Assembly (NCBI GenBank): GCA_025938035.1
Contig: JAICQE010000017.1
Coordinates: 1 to 35,706 of the forward strand
Length of the DNA stretch: 35,706 nucleotides
Direction: 5' to 3'
Source: Vicinamibacteria bacterium
GTDB lineage: Bacteria; Acidobacteriota; Vicinamibacteria; Vicinamibacterales; UBA2999
A program made the translations under genes and the position numbers. This document shows, in pieces, positions 17,709-25,968 of the stretch. The notes under the pieces are model-generated. The model saw nothing but the letters and a program-made list of their open reading frames with translations, had not been told where the DNA came from and did no database searches. Each line of letters begins with the position of its first letter. Position 1 is the first letter of the stretch.

Positions 17709-18620
17709 ATGAGCGCTCCGGCAATCGCGCTCGAGGGCCTGACGAAGTACTACGGGCGCGTGGTTGGCCTCGAACGGCTGTCGCTGACGGTGGAGCCAGG
17801 CGAGGTCTTCGGGTTTCTCGGCGCCAACGGCGCCGGCAAGACGACAGCCATCCGGCTGATGATGGACCTGCTGCGGCCGACGTCAGGCAGCGCAGCGGTG
17901 CTCGGGTTCGACTGCCACCGCGAGGCGCTGGAGGCACGCCGCCGGATCGGATACCTCCCCGGCGAGACGCCACTGTATCCGGAGCTCACCGGGGCCGCGT
18001 ATCTCAAGTTCCTGGGCTCGATTGGACCGCGCCCTCCGGCTCCGGCGCGGCTCGACGCGCTGTTCCGCCGGTTCGACGTCAGCGACCTCGACCTGCAGCG
18101 CCGCATGCGCGACTACTCGCACGGCATGAAGCGGAAGCTGGGCATCATTCAGGCGCTGATGTCCGAGCCGCAGGTGCTGATTCTGGATGAGCCGACGTCC
18201 GGGCTCGATCCGCTGATGATCGACGCCTTCGCCGAAGAGATCGCCGGGCTGGCGGCCGCCGGACGCACCACCGTTTTTCTGTCATCGCATGTGCTCTCCG
18301 AGGTCGAACGGATCTGCGGGCGCATCGCGTTGATCCGCCGCGGATCGCTGGTGACGGTGCGCACGCTGGACGAACTGAGAGGCACACACCCGCGCCGCGT
18401 GACGATTCTCTTCTCGCAGCCTGTCACCACCGCGATCCCCACTGTGCCGGGAGTGACGACCGTGTCCCGTCGCGACCGTGAGTGGGTGCTCGACGTTCCG
18501 GGACCACTGGGGCCGCTCATCACCGCACTCGGGGGACTTCCCGTGGACGACATCCGGTACTCGACGCCGACGCTCGAAGACATCGTCCTCGGCCTATTCG
18601 CGGAGGGACAGCCGTGCTGA
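17709..18620 (+). CDS. ABC transporter ATP-binding protein (ABC-2 type)
   Basis: A 303-aa ATPase subunit. Walker A is GANGAGKTT (38-46), the signature is YSHGMKRKLG from Y136 (SHGM in place of SGGM), Walker B is LILDEPTSGLD with D160/E161, and the H-loop is LSSH. A C-terminal 80-residue extension with TILFSQPVTTAIPTVPGV is typical of exporter ATPases that pair with ABC-2 permeases. The ATG follows the anti-sigma stop by one base and the gene overlaps the permease by seven. The pair is likely an exporter of a lipid, polysaccharide or peptide under the ECF factor's control; the substrate is unknown. Confidence 0.94.
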   Translation: MSAPAIALEGLTKYYGRVVGLERLSLTVEPGEVFGFLGANGAGKTTAIRLMMDLLRPTSGSAAVLGFDCHREALEARRRIGYLPGETPLYPELTGAAYLKFLGSIGPRPPAPARLDALFRRFDVSDLDLQRRMRDYSHGMKRKLGIIQALMSEPQVLILDEPTSGLDPLMIDAFAEEIAGLAAAGRTTVFLSSHVLSEVERICGRIALIRRGSLVTVRTLDELRGTHPRRVTILFSQPVTTAIPTVPGVTTVSRRDREWVLDVPGPLGPLITALGGLPVDDIRYSTPTLEDIVLGLFAEGQPC

Positions 18621-19408
18621 CTCTGCTGGCGCGGTCGTTCGGACGAGTATCACGGATGTGGGCCGCCAGCGCGCTGCTGCTCGTCGGTTTCCAGGTGGCG
18701 CTGACGAGCGCGGCGCTCTCACTGCAGGAGTCGGGCGACTACGGCCGGCTGTTCGACGCCGTGCCGGCGTTCGTGCGCAACTGGCTCGGACCGTCCCTTT
18801 CCTCGTTTTCCGGAATGACTGCGCTCGTGTTCTTCGAGCCGCTCGTGATCCTGCTGCTGGTGCTGTTCGCGGTGTACATCGGCAGCGAGCTGGCTTCGGA
18901 TGTCGAAGACGGGCTGGTCGATCTCATGCTCGCACGCCCGCTGCCGCGGTGTTGGCTCGTGACGCGCTCGCTGATCGTCATGACCGTAACGGCGCTGACG
19001 CTCGTCCTGGTACTTGCCGCCGCGAACGTCGCGAGCGTGGCGCTGATGGCCCCCGACGGCGTGCCAGGTCCTTCGGGAAAGACGGTGCTCAATCTGGCGG
19101 CGCACCTGTTCGCGCTCACCTGGTGCTTCGGCGGTGTGACGCTTGCGGTCGCCGCCCGCCTGGAGCGGCGAAGCGGCGTGCTCGGCGTGCTCACTATCGC
19201 CGTCATCGCGCTGTTTCTGCTCAAGGTGCTCGTCGAGTTTTCGAAGCGATTCGAGCCGCTCCGCTGGCTGACGCCGTTCGACTACTTCCAGGGCACGCAG
19301 ATCCTGCTCGACAAGGCGCCGGTTACCCTGGACTTGACCGTGCTCGGAACAATCGGCCTCGTCGGCGCGGCAATCGCCTACTGGCAATTCGGGCGCCGCG
19401 ATCTCTAG
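18614..19408 (+). CDS. ABC-2 type exporter permease
   Basis: A 264-aa membrane protein with six hydrophobic segments, including VFFEPLVILLLVLFAVYIGSE, then the conserved ABC-2 phrase DVEDGLVDLMLARPLPRCWLV, VMTVTALTLVLVLAAANV and VLGVLTIAVIALFLLKVL. GTG 18614 is chosen for GGAGGG at 18602-18607, six bases upstream; it overlaps the ATPase gene by seven bases. Together they form a two-component exporter. Its TAG stop shares the palindrome CTAG with the stop of the opposite SDR gene, so the two converging genes overlap by four bases with no terminator between them. Confidence 0.88.
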   Translation: MLTLLARSFGRVSRMWAASALLLVGFQVALTSAALSLQESGDYGRLFDAVPAFVRNWLGPSLSSFSGMTALVFFEPLVILLLVLFAVYIGSELASDVEDGLVDLMLARPLPRCWLVTRSLIVMTVTALTLVLVLAAANVASVALMAPDGVPGPSGKTVLNLAAHLFALTWCFGGVTLAVAARLERRSGVLGVLTIAVIALFLLKVLVEFSKRFEPLRWLTPFDYFQGTQILLDKAPVTLDLTVLGTIGLVGAAIAYWQFGRRDL

Positions 19409-20181
19409 AACGATCGACTCTGACAGCCGTCTACGACGACCGAAGTACCGCTGATCCAGCTGGCCTTCGGCGATGCGAGGAACGCGACGACGTTGGCGAC
19501 TTCCTCCGGACGCCCAAAGCGGCCGAAGGGCAGCTCCCGCTTCACGAACTCGGCGATGCCACCCGGATCCTGCTGCTGCCGTTTCCACCACGATCCGCCC
19601 TCGAACATGATCGATCCCGGCGACACCGTATTGACGCGGATGTCCGACGAGGCGAGCTGCTGCGCGAGCGACTTGCCCAGGCTGATCTGCGCCGCCTTCA
19701 CGGCGTTATAGCTCATGCGGCCGCCGGCTTCGCGGCCGTAGATCGACGCGATGATGATGACGGAGCCGCCGCCGCGGCGCTGGATGTGCGGAACGGCGAG
19801 ACGGGTGACACGAATCGTCGTCACGAGTGCCTGATCGATGGCTTCCTGCCATTCCGCATCCGACGTATCGAGCAGTCCCCGGCCTCCAGCCATCGACACG
19901 TTGTTGACGACGACGTCAACACCGCCAAACGTCTCGACCGTGCGGGCGACCACCTGACCGGCACCGGCTTCAGTGCTGACGTCCGCACCGACGGCAAGCA
20001 CCCGCCCGGCTCTGCCGGCGGTCTGCTCCACTTCGGACGCCGCCTGCCGGAGCCGTGCTTCGGTGCGGGCGCAGAGCGTGATGCGGCAGCCCTCGGCGGC
20101 CAGCGCGTGCGCGATCGCCAGTCCAATCCCGCGGCTCGAGCCGGTAACAATCGCAACCTTATCGTTGAGCTGCAAATCCAT
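19405..20181 (-). CDS. SDR family oxidoreductase (FabG-like)
   Basis: A 258-aa classical short-chain dehydrogenase. It has TGSSRGIG at 13-20, NNVS at 93-96 (in place of NNAG), S146 in IIIASIYG, and the YxxxK pair Y158/K162. The C-terminus WISGTSVVVDGCQSRSF is the usual FabG-like ending, where most members have DGG. ATG 20181 has GAAGG just upstream and gives the standard length. NADPH-dependent reduction of a keto substrate is expected, but none can be named. It stands alone on this strand and converges on the ABC permease. Confidence 0.92.
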   Translation of the reverse strand: MDLQLNDKVAIVTGSSRGIGLAIAHALAAEGCRITLCARTEARLRQAASEVEQTAGRAGRVLAVGADVSTEAGAGQVVARTVETFGGVDVVVNNVSMAGGRGLLDTSDAEWQEAIDQALVTTIRVTRLAVPHIQRRGGGSVIIIASIYGREAGGRMSYNAVKAAQISLGKSLAQQLASSDIRVNTVSPGSIMFEGGSWWKRQQQDPGGIAEFVKRELPFGRFGRPEEVANVVAFLASPKASWISGTSVVVDGCQSRSF

Positions 20182-20230
20182 CGCCTTCGCATCATAACTG
20201 AGCCATTCGAGCCGGCATTCGGGGTGCATA

Positions 20231-20248
20231 GTCCGCCTGCAGGCGGAC
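20231..20248. repeat. 18-bp perfect palindrome (KADTT-type stem)
   Basis: GTCCGCCTGCAGGCGGAC, read the same on both strands. It lies in the divergent gap between the SDR and metallopeptidase genes. The 7-base stem is identical to that of the element inside the GT87-like gene at 2696-2713. It could be a mobile hairpin element or an operator; the sharing favours the former. Confidence 0.7.
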
Positions 20249-20280
20249 AAGACGATCCGCGAGGCTTCGTTCTTCACTGG

Positions 20281-20308
20281 GGCCTTGGGCCTGCGGCCTG
20301 AGGCCTGG
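20281..20308. repeat. Heptamer array (GGCCTGA class) at a ribosome-binding site
   Basis: Four 7-base units: GGCCTTG, GGCCTGC, GGCCTGA and GGCCTGG. The last two bases of the array form the first half of the GGAG Shine-Dalgarno (20307-20310) of the metallopeptidase gene. It is the same class as 10178-10205. Confidence 0.8.
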
Positions 20309-20317
20309 AGACAAGAC

Positions 20318-21163
20318 ATGAGATGGCAGGGGCGCGCGGGGAGCGGAAACATCGAGGATCGTCGCGGGATGGGTATGGCGTTGCCCATCGGCGGTGGCAT
20401 TGGCGGACTTGTTCTGGTCCTGTTGATTTCAGCGCTGACTGGAACAAATCCGATCGACATCATCAATTCCGCTCCGTCGTCGTCGGAATCCGTCGGAACA
20501 GCTGGAAGCGAGAGCCTCGAGAACGACCCTCAGGCCCAGTTCGTCTCGGTCGTCCTCAAGAGCACAGAAGAGGTGTGGGGCGAGGTGTTCCGCCAAAGAG
20601 GCGCCGGCTATCAGGACCCGAGGCTGGTGTTGTTCACCGATGCGACGCAGTCGGCGTGCGGTGTCGGCCAGTCGGCAATGGGCCCGTTCTACTGCCCGGT
20701 GGACCAGAAGGTGTATCTGGACCTGTCGTTCTTCCGCGATCTCGACACACGGTTCGGCGCACCCGGCGACTTCGCCCAGGCCTACGTCGTCGCGCATGAA
20801 GTCGGTCATCACGTGCAGACGCTGACCGGCGTGTCCGAGCGCGTGCACGCGATGCGTCAGCGCAGCAGCGAGCGCGCGGCCAACCAGCTGTCCGTCCAGC
20901 AGGAGCTGCAGGCCGACTGCTACGCCGGCGTCTGGGGTCACTACGCCGGCCGCCAGGGCCTCCTCGATCCCGGAGACGCCGAAGAAGGCCTCCGCGCCGC
21001 GGCGGCAATCGGCGACGACCGCCTGCAGAGACAGTCGCAGGGGCGCGTCGTGCCGGAGTCGTTCACCCACGGATCCTCCGAGCAGCGTGTGACCTGGCTT
21101 CGCCGGGGAATGGAAAACGGACGGATGGAGGCGTGCGATACGTTTAATACCGGCACGTTTTGA
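20318..21163 (+). CDS. Neutral zinc metallopeptidase (YpfJ family)
   Basis: A 281-aa member of the putative neutral zinc metallopeptidase family. The N-terminus (RGMGMALPIGGGIGGLVLVLLISALTG) is a membrane anchor, after which the catalytic domain faces the periplasm. The zincin motif is HEVGHH with H160, E161 and H164, and the downstream acidic ligand is likely in QQELQADCYAGVW. Also typical are SACGVGQSAMGPFYCP and the C-terminal GRVVPESFTHGSSEQRVTWLRRG. ATG 20318 follows GGAG by seven bases; this site partly overlaps a GGCCTGA repeat. No substrate is known for the family. Confidence 0.93.
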   Translation: MRWQGRAGSGNIEDRRGMGMALPIGGGIGGLVLVLLISALTGTNPIDIINSAPSSSESVGTAGSESLENDPQAQFVSVVLKSTEEVWGEVFRQRGAGYQDPRLVLFTDATQSACGVGQSAMGPFYCPVDQKVYLDLSFFRDLDTRFGAPGDFAQAYVVAHEVGHHVQTLTGVSERVHAMRQRSSERAANQLSVQQELQADCYAGVWGHYAGRQGLLDPGDAEEGLRAAAAIGDDRLQRQSQGRVVPESFTHGSSEQRVTWLRRGMENGRMEACDTFNTGTF

Positions 21164-21164
21164 A

Positions 21165-21170
21165 TAGAAT
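21165..21170 (+). promoter_or_regulatory. Possible -10 box of the pnt operon
   Basis: TAGAAT directly after the metallopeptidase stop, in an unusually AT-rich stretch. The -35 candidate (TTTAAT at 21143-21148) is weak. It would give a leader of about 50 bases before pntAA, which has AAGGGG at 21212-21217. Confidence 0.4.
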
Positions 21171-21226
21171 AAGTGCCTGAAGCCGGGCCAATTGGTTGAA
21201 TCCGGCGCGATAAGGGGTTCAACTCG

Positions 21227-22342
21227 ATGCGCATCGGCATCCCTGCCGAGATTTATCCGGGCGAGACGCGTGTGGCCGCCACGCCCGAAACGGTGAAGAA
21301 GATGAGCGCTGGCGGCCGTCACGCGGTGATGGTCGAAACGGGCGCCGGCGTCCAGGCCAGCATTCCCGACACCGAGTTCGTCACCGCGGGCGCCACCCTC
21401 GGGTGCGCCGCCGACATTTACCGCCAGTCCGACATCATCCTCAAGGTGCGGCGCCCGGAGAACTCCGAGCTGCCGGCGCTGCGGCGCGGGGTCATCGTCG
21501 TCGGGCTGTTGAGCCCGCATCTTGGCGTCGAGCCGCTGGCCCAGACCGGCGTGACGGCGTTCGCCATGGAGCTGCTGCCCCGCATCTCGCGGGCGCAGGC
21601 CATGGACGTGCTCTCGTCGCAAGGCAACATCGCCGGATACAAGGCGGTGCTCCTGGCGGCCCACGAGTACGGCCGCTTCATGCCGATGCTGATGACCGCG
21701 GCGGGCACCGTCAAAGCCGCCCGCGTCCTCATCCTTGGCGCCGGCGTGGCCGGCCTTCAGGCGATCGCGACCGCGAAGCGGCTCGGCGCCGTCATCGAAG
21801 CGTTCGACGTCCGGCCGGCCGTCAAGGAACAGGTGGAATCGCTGGGCGCCAAGTTCGTCGAAGTGGAGCTCTCCGAGGAAGAGAAGCGGTCTGCCGAGAC
21901 GGCCGGTGGATATGCCCGCGAGATGAGCGACGACTACAAGCGCCGCCAGGCCGCGCTGATCGCCGAACGGGCGAAAGCCGCCGACATCGTCATCACCACG
22001 GCCCTCATCCCCGGCCGTCCGGCTCCGCTGCTGGTCACCGACGACACGCTGAAGGGCATGAAGCCAGGCTCGGTCGTTGTCGACCTTGCCGTCAGGCAGG
22101 GCGGCAACTGCGCCGGCAGCGAAGCCGACGTCCTGACGATTCGCCACGGCGTGAAAATCCTGGCGCCGTCCAGCCTCCCCTCAACCGTGGCTGCCGACGC
22201 GAGCGCGCTCTACGCGCGCAACCTGCTGAACTTCATCAACCTGCTCACCGATCCAAAAACGGGCGAACTGAAGCTCGATCGGTCCGACGAAATCATTGCC
22301 GGCACGCTGGTCTGTATCGACGGCGCCGCTGTCAGGAGTTAG
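21227..22342 (+). CDS. pntAA: NAD(P) transhydrogenase subunit alpha, part 1
   Basis: A 371-aa soluble NAD(H)-binding domain I of the proton-translocating transhydrogenase. It begins MRIGIPAEIYPGETRVAATP, and has LLPRISRAQAMDVLSSQ, the Rossmann motif LILGAGVAGLQAI near residues 167-179, and the closing KILAPSSLPSTVAADASALYARNLLN. The enzyme exchanges hydride between NADH and NADP+ using the proton gradient and is a main source of NADPH. ATG 21227 has AAGGGG nine bases upstream. The alpha subunit is split in two genes, as in Rhodospirillum rubrum. A 30-bp-arm hairpin separates it from pntAB. Confidence 0.96.
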   Translation: MRIGIPAEIYPGETRVAATPETVKKMSAGGRHAVMVETGAGVQASIPDTEFVTAGATLGCAADIYRQSDIILKVRRPENSELPALRRGVIVVGLLSPHLGVEPLAQTGVTAFAMELLPRISRAQAMDVLSSQGNIAGYKAVLLAAHEYGRFMPMLMTAAGTVKAARVLILGAGVAGLQAIATAKRLGAVIEAFDVRPAVKEQVESLGAKFVEVELSEEEKRSAETAGGYAREMSDDYKRRQAALIAERAKAADIVITTALIPGRPAPLLVTDDTLKGMKPGSVVVDLAVRQGGNCAGSEADVLTIRHGVKILAPSSLPSTVAADASALYARNLLNFINLLTDPKTGELKLDRSDEIIAGTLVCIDGAAVRS

Positions 22343-22348
22343 TTCTGG

Positions 22349-22438
22349 TAATGCAAAATTCAAAATGCAATATGCAAACTCGGAGTGATCAGCGACATTT
22401 GAATCCTTTTTGCATCTTGCATTTTGCATTTTGCATTA
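22349..22438. repeat. 90-bp hairpin of TGCATTT heptamers inside the pnt operon
   Basis: Arms 22349-22378 and 22409-22438 are inverted copies matching at 28 of 30 positions, around a 30-base loop. Each arm is four or so heptamers (TGCATTT/AAATGCA). It is strikingly AT-rich for this genome. It lies between pntAA and pntAB, where a polar or RNA-stability effect would matter. Confidence 0.9.
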
Positions 22439-22463
22439 CGCCTTCCAGCGTCAGGGGCGTCTA

Positions 22464-22790
22464 ATGCACGGAGTTGCCGTCGATCCCATCGTTACGAACC
22501 TGACTGTCTTCGTGCTGGCCGTGTTCGTCGGCTATCACGTCGTCTGGAACGTTACCCCGGCGCTGCACACGCCGCTCATGAGCGTCACCAACGCCATCAG
22601 CTCGGTGATCATCGTCGGCGCGATCCTCGCCGCCGGGTCGACGACCGGCGGCCTCGGTCCGCTGCTCGGCGCGGTGGCGGTGGCGCTGGCGGCCGTCAAC
22701 ACCTTCGGCGGCTTCCTCGTCACCGAGCGGATGCTCGAGATGTTCAAGAAGAAAGCGCCGAAAGAGAAGCGGACGGAGAAAGCCGCGTGA
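22464..22790 (+). CDS. pntAB: NAD(P) transhydrogenase subunit alpha, part 2
   Basis: A 108-aa membrane subunit with three hydrophobic segments ([47 protein letters not shown]), forming part of domain II, the proton channel, with PntB. The conserved [19 protein letters not shown] is present. ATG 22464 is preceded by AGGGG. Its stop overlaps the pntB start as GTGA. The C-terminal [15 protein letters not shown] is a charged cytoplasmic tail. Identification is firm from the motif and context. Confidence 0.95.
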   Translation: MHGVAVDPIVTNLTVFVLAVFVGYHVVWNVTPALHTPLMSVTNAISSVIIVGAILAAGSTTGGLGPLLGAVAVALAAVNTFGGFLVTERMLEMFKKKAPKEKRTEKAA

Positions 22791-24190
22791 GCTCAGCCAA
22801 CGCCGCCGCCCTTCTCTCCCTCGTCGCCAGCGTTTTCTTCATCCTCGCGCTCAAAGGCCTCTCGCACCCGCTCAGCGCCCGCGGCGGCAACCGCTTCGGC
22901 ATTGTCGGCATGTCGATGGCCGTCGTCATCGCTCTGGCCCTTGCCGACCAATGGCAATGGGTGTTTGTGGCCCTGGCCGTCGGCGGTGTGCTCGGGTGGT
23001 ATGTCGCCAACCGCGTCGAGATGACGCAGATGCCGGAGCTGGTCGCGGCGATGCATTCGCTTGTCGGCCTGGCCGCGGTGCTCATCGCCTTTGCGGTCGT
23101 CAGCAACCCGCTCGCGTTCAGCATCCCGTTCCCGATTCCGCGCGGCAACCGAGTCGAGCTGTTCATTGGAACCTTCGTCGGCGCGATGACCTTCTCGGGA
23201 TCGGTCATCGCGTTCGGCAAGCTCGCGAACCTGGGCAAGACGTTCCGTCTCTTCTCCAGCTCCCCGATCGTGTTCACGGGCCAGCACCTGGTCAATCTCC
23301 TGCTGGCGATCGCGATGGTCGGCCTGGGCGGTGCGTTCGTGATGGCCGGCGCGGACCAGCAATGGCCGCCGTTCATCGCGATGACGACGATCGCATTCAT
23401 CCTGGGCGTGCTGATCATCATTCCGATCGGCGGGGCTGATATGCCCGTCGTGATTTCGATGCTGAACAGCTACTCGGGCTGGGCGGCGTCCGGAATCGGC
23501 TTCTCGCTGAACAACCCGCTCCTCATCGTCGCCGGCGCGCTGGTCGGTTCATCGGGCGCGATCCTGTCCTACATCATGTGCAAGGCGATGAACCGCTCCT
23601 TCTTCAGCGTCATCCTCGGCGGATTCGGCGCGGCTGAAGGCGCATCCGCTGCCGCCACCGAGCAGCGCAGCGTCAGGTCCGGCTCACCGGACGACGTGGC
23701 GTTCCTGCTCGGCAACGCGGAAAGCGTGATCATCATTCCGGGCTACGGGCTCGCCGTCGCGCGCGCGCAGCACGCGGTGAAGGAAATGGCGGAAAAGCTG
23801 ATTGCCAGGGGCGTGAACGTCCGCTACGCGATCCATCCCGTTGCCGGCCGCATGCCCGGTCACATGAACGTCCTCCTCGCCGAAGCCGAGGTTCCGTACG
23901 ATCAGGTGCTGGAGATGGAGGACATCAACAGCGATTTCGGCACGAGCGACATCGCCTTCGTCCTCGGCGCCAACGACGTCGTCAATCCGCTCGCCGAGCA
24001 GCCTGGCAGCCCGATCTACGGGATGCCCATCCTCGAAGCGCACAAGGCCCGCACGGTGGTCGTCAACAAGCGGTCGATGGCCTCCGGCTACGCCGGCATC
24101 GATAATCCGCTTTTTTATCTGGACAAGACGATGATGGTCTTCGGCGACGCGAAGAAGGTCGTGGAAGACATCGTCAAGGCAATCGAATAG
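22787..24190 (+). CDS. pntB: NAD(P) transhydrogenase subunit beta
   Basis: A 467-aa subunit with about nine transmembrane helices (domain II) followed by the NADP(H)-binding domain III. Domain III starts near [37 protein letters not shown] (quoted in parts: [13 protein letters not shown] and [11 protein letters not shown]). It continues with [44 protein letters not shown] and [17 protein letters not shown]. The GTG start at 22787 overlaps the pntAB stop as GTGA, with GGAG nine bases upstream. Full-length and intact. It ends just before an 11-copy heptamer array that may end transcription of the operon or of the converging gene. Confidence 0.96.
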   Translation: MSSANAAALLSLVASVFFILALKGLSHPLSARGGNRFGIVGMSMAVVIALALADQWQWVFVALAVGGVLGWYVANRVEMTQMPELVAAMHSLVGLAAVLIAFAVVSNPLAFSIPFPIPRGNRVELFIGTFVGAMTFSGSVIAFGKLANLGKTFRLFSSSPIVFTGQHLVNLLLAIAMVGLGGAFVMAGADQQWPPFIAMTTIAFILGVLIIIPIGGADMPVVISMLNSYSGWAASGIGFSLNNPLLIVAGALVGSSGAILSYIMCKAMNRSFFSVILGGFGAAEGASAAATEQRSVRSGSPDDVAFLLGNAESVIIIPGYGLAVARAQHAVKEMAEKLIARGVNVRYAIHPVAGRMPGHMNVLLAEAEVPYDQVLEMEDINSDFGTSDIAFVLGANDVVNPLAEQPGSPIYGMPILEAHKARTVVVNKRSMASGYAGIDNPLFYLDKTMMVFGDAKKVVEDIVKAIE

Positions 24191-24200
24191 CGACGCGGCA

Positions 24201-24282
24201 ATCCCTGATCCCTGATCCCTGATCCCTGATCCCTGATCCCTGATCCCTGATCCCTGGTCCCTGATCCCTGATCCCTGATCCC
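24201..24282. repeat. Eleven-copy ATCCCTG heptamer array
   Basis: Eleven full 7-base units in phase from 24201 to 24277, ten being ATCCCTG and the ninth GTCCCTG, then a partial ATCCC. The array fills the whole gap between the converging pntB and DUF4097-like genes and ends at the stop codon of the latter. Such uniformity points to recent expansion and likely copy-number variation. Confidence 0.97.
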
Positions 24283-25104
24283 CTACTGGCGCCGCAGACG
24301 AACGTCGCTGCGATCGCCGTCGACGGTCAGGCGCGGGCCGCCGCCATTGATCGGACCTTCGATCCGATCGTTGATAGCCCGCCTGCTGAGCGGGAACTCC
24401 GAGCTGAATGTGATGCGGCGGCCGGTCCGCGCGCTGACCGAGAGCCGTTGCCTGTCGGGCACGCTGACGTCGACTTTGCCGCGGCTGATCTCCAGGTGTG
24501 AATCACCTTCGATGGCGAACGCGACAATCCGGCTGTTGGTGCGGTCGGTGTTCAGATTGAGACTGCCGCGCAGGGTGTCCAGGCGCATTTCACCGCGATC
24601 CATTTTGATCTGAACGTCGCCGGACAGGTCGCGGGCGTCGAGCGGCGAGCGGTCGGTTTGCAGGTGAAAACGTCCGGTGAAACCGGTCAGGCTGACGCGC
24701 GATCGATCGACGGTCAGGCGCAGAACCAACGACCGCGGCGCCTGGATTTGATAATGAATGTGCGGCAGCTGGCGATAATTCCAGCGTCCGCCTTTCTCGG
24801 GCACGTTGTCGAAGTTCGAACGAATCGACAGGCGCTGCGCGCCGCCCGTGATCTCGATACGCGCGGCTTCGACCACGCGCCGGGCATAGTCGGGGTCTTC
24901 TCTCGCATCCGCCTCGATACGCGCGGAAACCGCGACTTCGGAGCGATCCCACGACGTCAGCGTGACACTGCCTTTGTCCGTGTCGAAGACCAGTTCCCCG
25001 CCCGGTTGAAACGGAACCGACTGGCGGAACGCCCTCGTCTGTCCGGCGCCGGGCACCGCCGACGCCAGCACCACCACCACGCTCAACGCAATCATTCCCT
25101 TCAT
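24283..25104 (-). CDS. Exported DUF4097-like protein
   Basis: A 273-aa protein with a signal peptide (MIALSVVVVLASAVPGAGQ). The rest is repeated beta-strand units of the kind TDKGSVTLTSWDRSEVAVSA, LQTDRSPLDARDLSGDVQIK and LNTDRTNSRIVAFAIEGDSH, the parallel beta-solenoid pattern of DUF4097-type putative adhesins. Such proteins often accompany envelope-stress regulators, but the function is unknown. ATG 25104 has GAGGG five bases upstream. The gene at 25154 lies 49 bases upstream on the same strand and could be co-transcribed. The stop abuts the ATCCCTG array. Confidence 0.8.
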   Translation of the reverse strand: MKGMIALSVVVVLASAVPGAGQTRAFRQSVPFQPGGELVFDTDKGSVTLTSWDRSEVAVSARIEADAREDPDYARRVVEAARIEITGGAQRLSIRSNFDNVPEKGGRWNYRQLPHIHYQIQAPRSLVLRLTVDRSRVSLTGFTGRFHLQTDRSPLDARDLSGDVQIKMDRGEMRLDTLRGSLNLNTDRTNSRIVAFAIEGDSHLEISRGKVDVSVPDRQRLSVSARTGRRITFSSEFPLSRRAINDRIEGPINGGGPRLTVDGDRSDVRLRRQ

Positions 25105-25153
25105 ACAACCCTCAGCCCAAATACGCGTCGTACGGGGCAGGGGGTGCAGGAGC

Positions 25154-25711
25154 TCAGGAAGCACGATCGAACACAAGTCGCTGATCGATTGTCGAGACGG
25201 TCAACGTGCGGCCGTCCCGCGACACCTCGTACGTAGCGCCGTGCGCGGGGAGCTCAGCGTGCCGCGTCATGACTTCAAGAGTATGGGAATCGGTCCATTT
25301 CACCGCCATGCGGTAACCGTGTTCGTGCGTGCGCTCGATTCCGTCCGTCACGATCGTGTTCACACCCCGGTCTTCACGACCGAGTTCGTCGATAGCGTCA
25401 TGCGCAATTGTTACCGTCTGTCCGGATACCGACACATCGAGCGCGGCACGACGAAACAGATTCACCTCGTTCCGCTGTGAGCGTGCAATATCGGCGATCC
25501 ATCGCCCGGCAAGGGGACTCGATGCGAGCCGCCGCGATTCAACATGCGCCTTCAGCTTCGGCCAGCTGTCGAACCCATATTCACGCGCCAGCGCATGCTG
25601 CGCGTCGGCAAGCTTCCAGCCAGGCTGCTGTTGGCATTGCGCCTCGAGCAGTTCCTTCGCCGCTTTCTTGAGATACTCGAGGTTCGGTTGGGCGGGCAGT
25701 TCGCGAAACAT
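25154..25711 (-). CDS. Small protein with ankyrin-leader-like N-terminus and lipocalin-like C-terminus
   Basis: A 185-aa protein. The N-terminal 60 residues (LPAQPNLEYLKKAAKELLEA and DAQHALAREYGFDSWPKLKAHVE) match a helical leader module that I know from the start of many acidobacterial ankyrin-repeat proteins. The C-terminal part, AGRWIADIARSQRN through TVTIAHDAIDEL to DGRTLTVSTIDQRLVFDR, looks like a small beta-barrel that binds or senses a ligand. The combination without ankyrin repeats is unusual. ATG 25711 has a strong AAGGAGG at five bases. A weak promoter, TCGACC-16-TAGGCT, lies upstream at 25836-25863. The function is unknown. Confidence 0.75.
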   Translation of the reverse strand: MFRELPAQPNLEYLKKAAKELLEAQCQQQPGWKLADAQHALAREYGFDSWPKLKAHVESRRLASSPLAGRWIADIARSQRNEVNLFRRAALDVSVSGQTVTIAHDAIDELGREDRGVNTIVTDGIERTHEHGYRMAVKWTDSHTLEVMTRHAELPAHGATYEVSRDGRTLTVSTIDQRLVFDRAS

Positions 25712-25835
25712 GACTCCTCCTTATGCGCCCGGCGTCCGCCCGCGGGCAGGGAAGAGTCGACGTGATTCGTAGAAAGTACGCCAGGCGGGATCATCCCTTT
25801 CCGCGGACGGGAGGCAGCCTGGACTGCCGTCACCG

Positions 25836-25863
25836 AGCCTAACACATATCGGTGTCCGGTCGA
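25836..25863 (-). promoter_or_regulatory. Possible promoter of the gene at 25711
   Basis: On the minus strand, TCGACC (25858-25863), a 16-base spacer and TAGGCT (25836-25841). It lies in a 257-base gap (25712-25968) in which I see no other gene or repeat. Confidence 0.3.
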
Positions 25864-25968
25864 TGTCGTCCGGCAGCCGCGCCTATCAACGAGCGCGGTG
25901 CCAGCTTGACTCCTGTCCTGGACGATGCCATCGTCGTCGTCGAAGCCGGGCGGAAAGATGGCTGACCT

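Noticed and set aside
22409..22438. Rho-independent terminator between pntAA and pntAB
   Set aside because: The hairpin is AT-rich with no U-run right after it, and the operon genes after it are needed for the same enzyme.
24201..24282. CRISPR-like regular repeat
   Set aside because: Units are 7 bases and contiguous with no spacers, so it is a simple tandem array.
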